Assembly (NCBI GenBank): GCA_040397785.1
Contig: JBBAVI010000108.1
Span: forward strand, 1-19,217
DNA: 19,217 bases
Direction: 5' to 3'
Source of the DNA: M3007 sp040397785
GTDB lineage: Bacteria; Bacteroidota; Bacteroidia; Chitinophagales; Saprospiraceae
The position numbers and the translations under genes were made by a program. The notes under the pieces were generated by a model that saw nothing but the letters and a program-made list of their open reading frames with translations, did no database searches and was not told the DNA's origin. Shown here piece after piece: positions 14,009-19,217 of this stretch (its first letter is position 1; every line of letters begins with the position of its first letter).

Positions 14009-15751
14009 TTAAACCGCGCCTTCTCCTTGCAGAAAAGCCGCAATCTCTTGATGTCCGCCCCGCAATGCGTCCTGCAAAGGCGTGCCACCCCAGCGATCGA
14101 GGGGGCTAATATTTAATGCTCCTTGTTTATAATAATCTACCAAATACTGCACGACTTCCATTTTGCCTTCCGCGGCTGCCAAATGCAGGGCGGTGCGGTT
14201 GTCGTAATCTACCACACTCAGATCTACGCCGCGTGCATACAACTTCATGATATTGTCCAAATCGCCGTAACTCGCCGCAAAAATGAGTTCCATCATATAG
14301 TCGGCTTGAACTTCGGTGCGGCGTTTGCGCGGGTCTTTTTTGGTCGAATTTTGCACCAAACCGTCGTAAATGTGCAATTTGAAACGTTCCACTAATTTTT
14401 TACAAAATGCTACCCCACGGTTGGTATTGCCATATTCATCCAAACGGGGCGAATAAATACAAATACCCATCAGGTTGGGAACTACCACCATCAAGGCACC
14501 AGATACACCACTCTTTGCGGGCAAACCAATTTGAAACGCAAACTCCCCGGAATAATCGTACATGCCACAAGAGTACATGACCGACAAGCAGTTACGCACC
14601 GTTTGGGTTTCATAAATGCGCTTGCCCGTGAGCGGATTGATGCCTGCGTTCGACAAAGTTGAGGCTGCCAAAGCCATTTGCTCGGCATTAATTTCGATGG
14701 AGCAACACTGAAAATACAACTCCAAAACATCTTGCACATTTACCGTGTCGTTGTCCATAAAGGCCTTGTTTTCCCGCATAAAATAGGCCAAGGCGTTGTT
14801 GCGGTCGGCCGTGCGGCGTTCACCCAGGAAAATTTCGGCATTGAACCGGGGTTTGCGGCCATATTCGCGCTCTGCTTCGGTGGCGTCTTCCTGGTTTTTC
14901 ACGATCCCGTGCGTGAGTGCGCGCCAGTTTTCGATCACAAATTCTAGGCGTTTGTCCATGGTTTTGTGGCGTTGCACCAAGGACGCACACATGATGGCAC
15001 CCGCATTGATGAGCGGATTGTGGGGCACCGCAACCGGATTGTTGGAAATACTCCCGCCGCCATGTGCATCGGTATCCCCACTTCCACGCAATTTTAATTT
15101 CAACTCATTGAATGCCAGGCCACTCGGTTCTTTATCCACGTGTTGATGTACCACTTCTTCGCCCAATTCTTCCAGCACCATGCAATAAGTAAGCGGCTTG
15201 GAGGTCGATTGAAGGCTAAAATCCAACCCAAAATCGCCGATAGAAAAACGCTGGCCGCTGGTCGTACAAATGGAAATGGCGAATAAATCGGGATCTACTT
15301 CCGCTAATTGTGGAATATAGGAGGCCACTTTCCCGCTTTTATTTTTGCTTACTTCCTGGTATAAATCGGCAATGTCTTTGCAGAAATCTTCAAATTCCGG
15401 AATTGCCAAATCGCCCACCAAGGCTTGGCGTACAATATTGGCACTGCCCACAATACGGCGGAAATCGTGGTAAGGAATGTACCGTTGTCCATTACTTTGG
15501 GTCGGAATTTGCTGCAACAACTGCAAAACGGGCTTCAGGCGGATGTCATTTTCCAAAATGCCCACTTTGTTGAGCCTTTGAAGAAACTGTTTTTCGGCCA
15601 ACCCTTCGGCGCTGTTTACATTAAATGAATTGTAGATGGCCAAAAGCTCATCTTTTTCATGTTGAGCGGTAAATCCATCTGTTTGCGCCTCTCCGGCGGC
15701 TTTTGTTTCAGGATCCCCTTCTTTTGTATTTAATTCCTGATTCTTTTTCAT
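14009..15751 (-). CDS. glsA: Glutaminase, eukaryote-type with EF-hand-like and ankyrin domains
   Basis: Hydrolyses glutamine to glutamate and ammonia using the serine-dependent beta-lactamase-like fold. The 580 residues run in the order of animal GLS/GLS2: an EF-hand-like helical region (about 33-110), the glutaminase domain (about 120-470) and C-terminal ankyrin repeats (about 484-576, with NRTALHLAAAEGKMEVVQYL). The catalytic Ser-Lys pair is Ser182 and Lys185 in QSTSK. Other landmarks are KVASYIPQLA, NPLINAGAI, SCGMYDYSGEFAF and GLPAKSGVSG. An insertion of about 20 residues rich in Gly/Ser/Asn (about 223-242) precedes HNPLINAGAI. The frame is open up to 15883, but the extra 44 residues overlap the end of glnN, so the ATG at 15751 is chosen. 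It lies 79 bp after glnN on the same strand and is followed by a strong terminator. Confidence 0.93.
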   Translation of the reverse strand: MKKNQELNTKEGDPETKAAGEAQTDGFTAQHEKDELLAIYNSFNVNSAEGLAEKQFLQRLNKVGILENDIRLKPVLQLLQQIPTQSNGQRYIPYHDFRRIVGSANIVRQALVGDLAIPEFEDFCKDIADLYQEVSKNKSGKVASYIPQLAEVDPDLFAISICTTSGQRFSIGDFGLDFSLQSTSKPLTYCMVLEELGEEVVHQHVDKEPSGLAFNELKLKLRGSGDTDAHGGGSISNNPVAVPHNPLINAGAIMCASLVQRHKTMDKRLEFVIENWRALTHGIVKNQEDATEAEREYGRKPRFNAEIFLGERRTADRNNALAYFMRENKAFMDNDTVNVQDVLELYFQCCSIEINAEQMALAASTLSNAGINPLTGKRIYETQTVRNCLSVMYSCGMYDYSGEFAFQIGLPAKSGVSGALMVVVPNLMGICIYSPRLDEYGNTNRGVAFCKKLVERFKLHIYDGLVQNSTKKDPRKRRTEVQADYMMELIFAASYGDLDNIMKLYARGVDLSVVDYDNRTALHLAAAEGKMEVVQYLVDYYKQGALNISPLDRWGGTPLQDALRGGHQEIAAFLQGEGAV

Positions 15752-15779
15752 GGTTGCGTGAATGGGTAAATGAATGAAA

Positions 15780-15807
15780 CCCCCAGACCAAATGAATGGT
15801 CTGAGGG
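15780..15807 (-). terminator. Hairpin between glnN and the glutaminase gene
   Basis: CCCCCAGACCA (15780-15790) pairs with TGGTCTGAGGG (15797-15807) with one mismatch and a 6-nt loop. On the minus strand it is followed by TTTCATTCATT, a poor T-run. It lies 23 bp after the glnN stop and 28 bp before the glutaminase ATG. It could partly terminate the glnN transcript, or set the ratio of the two opposing enzymes by attenuation or RNA processing. Confidence 0.5.
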
Positions 15808-15830
15808 TAATTGCTTTATCAATAACGAAT

Positions 15831-18020
15831 TTAACGCATAAACAACAACTCGCGGAAGTGTGGCAAACGCCATTCGGCATCATCGATCAAGGCCTCAAGG
15901 GTGTTGGCAGCTTCCCGAAGTGGAACAAAAGTAGGACGCACTTCATCGTGGAAACGCTTGGCTTTTAACACCAAATCGGCTTCGTGTTCGGCGGCTTCCT
16001 TGGCGTGGTGCATGGCATGCAAACCTGTGCTCGCTTTTTCAACCGCTGCGGCTACTTCTTGTGCAAGGGTGCGAATACCGGCAGCACTTGCTTCCATATC
16101 CAATTCTTTTAATCCTTTCGCCGCGTTGATCAATTTATTCAAGTAATTAATCGCCGATGGCAAAATATGGGTCGCAATGATTTCCTGGTAACTCACTACT
16201 TCCATTTCAACGTCTTTCACAAAATAGTCGAGGAACGCATTTACCCGTGCTTCCAACTCTCTTTCGTTCAAAACCGATTGCTTGGCAAACAGGTGTTTCG
16301 CCTTATCGCTCAAAAAGGCATCCAACGCATACGGTGTTGATTTGATGTTTGGCAAACCACGGCGCGCTGCCTCTTCCTCCCATTCTGCCGCATAGCCATC
16401 GCCATTGAAAATGATGTGCTCGGACGCTTTCAAATAGGATTGCAAGGTCGCTTCGATCGCTTTATCCTGGCTGTGGCCTTTTTGTACCAAGGCTTGTACG
16501 TCCTGATGGAACTCGCCAAACTGATCGGCTACGGCCGTGTTCAGCACAGTCATGGCAAAAGAGCAGTTGTGGCTGGCACCTACTGCGCGGTATTCAAATT
16601 TATTGCCGGTAAATGGGAACGGTGAAGTACGGTTGCGATCGGTATTGTCCAGCAGCAGCTCTGGAATTTTTGGCACATTGAGTTCCAGCGTTGGCGCGGT
16701 GAAGTCTTTGCCATTGTTGAAACCATTGTCTTTCAAATCCATCAAAATTTGTTCCATCAAACTGCCGGTAAATACCGAAATGATGGCAGGTGGTGCTTCA
16801 TTGGCACCCATGCGATGGTCGTTGCCGGAAGAAGCCACACTGGCACGCATCAAATCGCTGTAACGATCCACGGCGCGGATGATATTGACAAAAAAGGTAA
16901 GGAAACGCAGGTTTTTGGCCGGTTCTTTACCAGGCGACAACAGGTTGATGCCGGTGTCGGTTGCCAGCGACCAGTTGTTGTGTTTGCCGCTGCCATTCAG
17001 ACCTGCGAACGGTTTTTCGTGCAACAACGCCTTCAAATGGTGGCGTTTGGCAATACGATGCATCAAATCCATCAACAACAGGTTATGGTCAACTGCCGTA
17101 TTCAGTTCCTCAAACATAGGCGCGCACTCGTATTGTGAAGGCGCTACCTCGTTATGGCGGGTAAGCACCGGAATGCCCAAACGCAGGGCTTCTTCCTCAA
17201 AATCATGCATATAACGCTGTACGCGCTCAGGAATGGTACCAAAATAGTGATCGGCTTTTTCCTGTCCTTTCGAAGGCAAAATACCAAATAAGGTGCGGTT
17301 TACCATCGCCAAATCGGGACGCGCTTCGTACAGGTGTTCATCTACCACGAAATACTCCTGTTCCCAGCCAAGGGTGGCGAAAACACTTTCAACATCGGCG
17401 TTAAAGTATTGTGCTACAGGGGTTACCGTGCGGTTTACGGCTTCAATGGATTTTAGCAAGGGTGCTTTGTAATCGAGTGATTCGCCGGTGTAGGATATAA
17501 AAATGGCGGGAACGTACAGGGTTTTGCCCGATTCTAATTCTACCACAAATGCGGGTGAGGTAGGGTCCCAAATGGTGTATCCGCGTGCTTCGGCTGTGTT
17601 GCGCAGACCGCCGCTTGGAAAGCTGGATGCATCGGGTTCGCGTTGCACAAGGTCGCGCGCGCTCAACGACTCAATGCCTTGTGCATCAGCGGTATAAGCT
17701 GGCTTGTAAAAGGCGTCGTGTTTTTCGGCCGTAATGTTGGTGAGTGGCTGAAACCAGTGTGTGTAATGGGTAGCGCCAAAATCCATGGCCCATTTTTTCA
17801 TGCCTTTGGCAACCGTTTCGGCTACTTCAAGGTTAATTACTTCACCTGTTTTGTACGCCCGTTGAATGGCTTCAAACGCGGAACTGGGCAGGTACTCCTG
17901 CATTTTGGCAAGATTAAACACATTTTTACCAAAAATTTCAGAGATTTTTTTCTGCTCTTTGGTGTAAGCGCCTTTGCCGTTGCCCTGCACTTTTTCCAGG
18001 GCTTGTAAACGAATTGACAT
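15831..18020 (-). CDS. glnN: Glutamine synthetase type III
   Basis: Makes glutamine from glutamate, ammonia and ATP; cytoplasmic oligomeric enzyme. The 729 residues equal the usual length of the Bacteroides GlnN family. Visible motifs are the GSIII-typical GATHYTHWFQPLT (82-94), metal-ligand glutamates in GWEQEYFVV (218-226), NEVAPSQYE (290-298), the nucleotide-loop element LNGSGKHNNWS (341-351) and the glutamate-flap/substrate region NRTSPFPFTGNKFEYRAVG (463-481). The long C-terminal helical region is characteristic of type III and absent from type I. The adenylylation site of GSI is not expected, so control is probably transcriptional. A -33/-7 pair at 18143-18174 gives a leader of about 115 nt. 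Upstream is the truncated amt, downstream the glutaminase gene. Confidence 0.97.
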   Translation of the reverse strand: MSIRLQALEKVQGNGKGAYTKEQKKISEIFGKNVFNLAKMQEYLPSSAFEAIQRAYKTGEVINLEVAETVAKGMKKWAMDFGATHYTHWFQPLTNITAEKHDAFYKPAYTADAQGIESLSARDLVQREPDASSFPSGGLRNTAEARGYTIWDPTSPAFVVELESGKTLYVPAIFISYTGESLDYKAPLLKSIEAVNRTVTPVAQYFNADVESVFATLGWEQEYFVVDEHLYEARPDLAMVNRTLFGILPSKGQEKADHYFGTIPERVQRYMHDFEEEALRLGIPVLTRHNEVAPSQYECAPMFEELNTAVDHNLLLMDLMHRIAKRHHLKALLHEKPFAGLNGSGKHNNWSLATDTGINLLSPGKEPAKNLRFLTFFVNIIRAVDRYSDLMRASVASSGNDHRMGANEAPPAIISVFTGSLMEQILMDLKDNGFNNGKDFTAPTLELNVPKIPELLLDNTDRNRTSPFPFTGNKFEYRAVGASHNCSFAMTVLNTAVADQFGEFHQDVQALVQKGHSQDKAIEATLQSYLKASEHIIFNGDGYAAEWEEEAARRGLPNIKSTPYALDAFLSDKAKHLFAKQSVLNERELEARVNAFLDYFVKDVEMEVVSYQEIIATHILPSAINYLNKLINAAKGLKELDMEASAAGIRTLAQEVAAAVEKASTGLHAMHHAKEAAEHEADLVLKAKRFHDEVRPTFVPLREAANTLEALIDDAEWRLPHFRELLFMR

Positions 18021-18142
18021 GTGGTAGCGGTTTTATTAAGAATGACAGGGCAACATGCCCATTGAATGATTTTGACAAAACAGGGTGAAGGGCATTTCGG
18101 GTGAATACCTTTGCATGTAAGTATTTGATATACTAGGGGATA

Positions 18143-18174
18143 AAAATATAAGGCGGGCGTATTTGTGCCACAAA
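18143..18174 (-). promoter_or_regulatory. Promoter of glnN
   Basis: On the minus strand TTTG (18171-18174) is followed after 20 nt by TATATTTT (18143-18150), one base from TAnnTTTG. Transcription would start near 18136, leaving a leader of about 115 nt to the ATG at 18020. The -33 element begins 1 nt after the stop codon of the truncated amt gene, so glnN need not depend on amt transcription. A small GGGCA/TGCCC stem is visible in the leader at about 18048-18060. Confidence 0.5.
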
Positions 18175-18175
18175 A

Positions 18176-18958
18176 TTAGAATGCCAATGTAGCCTGTCCC
18201 ATACCAAGATTTAGTAAAAACTCAGGCGTACCAATCACCACAAAAGGGATGTTGGTAGGCGTATGTATGTTGCTTACCGTCCGGCGCTGGCCCAAAAACA
18301 GGGCACCCGCTAAAGCCGCAAAACCCGCCGAAATATGCACCACCGTACCACCCGCAAAATCAAGCACGCCCCATTGCCGCAAAAAACCGGACGGATGCCA
18401 GGTCCAGTGTGCTAAAGGCGCATATATGCAAATGGAAAACAACACAATAAACAACATTAGGGACGAAAAACGCACCCGCTCGGCCACCCCGCCCGTAATC
18501 AATGCAGGGGTGATGATGGCAAATTTGAGCTGAAACATCGCAAATAAAGCAAAAGGCACTTTGCTCGCAAATTCGGGCCGAACTGCCAGTCCAACGTCCT
18601 TAAACATAAAAAAATCGCCCGGATTGCCGATTAATCCGCCCCAATCGCGCCCAAAAGCCAGGCTGAAGCCTACCAAGAGCCACACCAAACTGACAATGCC
18701 CAGGGAAATAAAATTCTGAATCAGGGTGGAAATCAGGTTTTTATACCGAACCATGCCGCCGTAAAAAAAGGCCAAACCAGGGGTCATGAGCAGTACCAAC
18801 CCGGAAGCTGACAAAAGCCAGGCTACATCGCCCGCTTCGACCGGATAGGCCGGATTGGGTTCGTTGGCAGCAGGACTATTCGGAAAAAAAACACCAATAA
18901 GGGAAATGATCGCGAGTAAAATAAAAGGGATTAAATAGCGATTTTTGGAACGGAGCAT
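18176..18958 (-). pseudogene. amt: Ammonium transporter, C-terminally truncated with a foreign-looking tail
   Basis: Amt/MEP/Rh proteins conduct ammonium through the inner membrane and are normally 400-450 residues with 11 helices. This frame has 260. Residues about 40-243 are clearly Amt: LMTPGLAFFYGGMVRYKN (57-74), ITPALITGGVAERVRF, then DFAGGTVVHISAG (200-212) with Asp200 and His208, equivalent to the pore Asp and first twin histidine of AmtB. After NIPFVVIGT (236-244), where the family continues into a Trp/Gly-rich stretch, come 16 unrelated residues (PEFLLNLGMGQATLAF) and a stop. The second pore histidine and about five helices are missing, and no frame downstream encodes them. The tail ends in Phe like an outer-membrane barrel, suggesting a deletion fusing amt to the end of another gene. 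A functional transporter is unlikely. Confidence 0.85.
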
Positions 18959-19066
18959 AAGTGGGTCGTACGGTTAAACTGGGCTGAACGTAGGTCTTCG
19001 CGCAGCAGGTGTTTGGATCAAATGGGGCGTGTGTCGTGTACCCCATCACCAAATTTTTTAGGACCG

Positions 19067-19074
19067 CAAAAGTA
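19067..19074 (-). promoter_or_regulatory. -7 box upstream of amt
   Basis: TACTTTTG on the minus strand, an exact TAnnTTTG match, identical to the boxes before scpA, malQ and the dehydrogenase. The start point would be near 19060, with a leader of about 100 nt. The nearest TTG upstream is 27 nt away, too far for a standard -33. The other 180 bp of the right end of the window show no gene. Confidence 0.35.
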
Positions 19075-19217
19075 TCAACCATATAAATGTTGGCCCATAC
19101 TCAATTTTAGTATTCTACTTTAAAAAAAATGTAAGGCTCTGGCTCGTTTGATTTTTTTAATCAATAGACTTGTTGCGGTGAAATAAGTGATTTTGAGTAT
19201 ATTTATCACAAAAAACG

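Noticed and set aside
19110..19142. Possible third member of the foldback family (an AAGGCTCT after an A-run)
   Set aside because: Only a few bases match the GAGCCTRTAAAAA end and no inverted partner is visible before the window ends.

Overview
The window comes from a member of the Bacteroidota. Four things point there: two secreted proteins with type IX secretion (T9SS) type A C-terminal sorting domains, a type III glutamine synthetase of the Bacteroides GlnN kind, a 4-alpha-glucanotransferase with two N-terminal starch-binding domains, and upstream boxes that fit the Bacteroidota consensus (TTTG/TTG at -33, TAnnTTTG at -7). A Saprospira-like lineage is a guess from protein flavour only; no rRNA or tRNA is present to test it.

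Left part (1-7982), housekeeping and secreted genes. Positions 1-320 hold no large gene but carry an orphan promoter-like site and a possible 43-residue ORF. Then malQ and scpA lie on the minus strand, each with its own -7 box. scpA is divergent from a tetrapyrrole-methylase-family (RsmI-like) methyltransferase. That gene converges on a large FG-GAP/VCBS T9SS cargo gene, and the two stop codons sit inside opposite ends of a 163-bp foldback repeat (4828-4990). A PaaY-like hexapeptide-repeat protein is divergent from the cargo gene.

Middle part (8013-13800), accessory. It starts with a T9SS-exported protein made of seven exact 58-residue repeats. An AT-rich block follows: a seven-bladed WD40-like lipoprotein, a Crp/Fnr-type regulator tail-to-tail with a zinc-free medium-chain dehydrogenase, about 580 bp without a credible gene, a small three-helix membrane protein and a short NTF2/SnoaL-like ORF. 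Two pairs of diverged direct repeats (A and B) lie in front of genes here. Repeat A precedes two unrelated genes right up to the ATG, and one copy carries a short palindrome whose ends match those of the foldback element. The block looks acquired or rearranged.

Right part (13843-19217), nitrogen metabolism on the minus strand: an ammonium transporter gene that stops at about 60% of normal length, then glnN (type III glutamine synthetase), then a eukaryote-type glutaminase (EF-hand-like domain, glutaminase, ankyrin repeats). Synthetase and glutaminase catalyse opposing reactions and are separated by only 79 bp holding a hairpin. A strong rho-independent terminator closes the cluster.

No CRISPR array, tRNA, rRNA, intact transposase, integrase or phage gene was seen. 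The least explained items are the truncated amt with an unrelated-looking tail, the foldback/mini-palindrome family with an apparent TA target duplication, and the duplicated leader sequence in front of unrelated genes.
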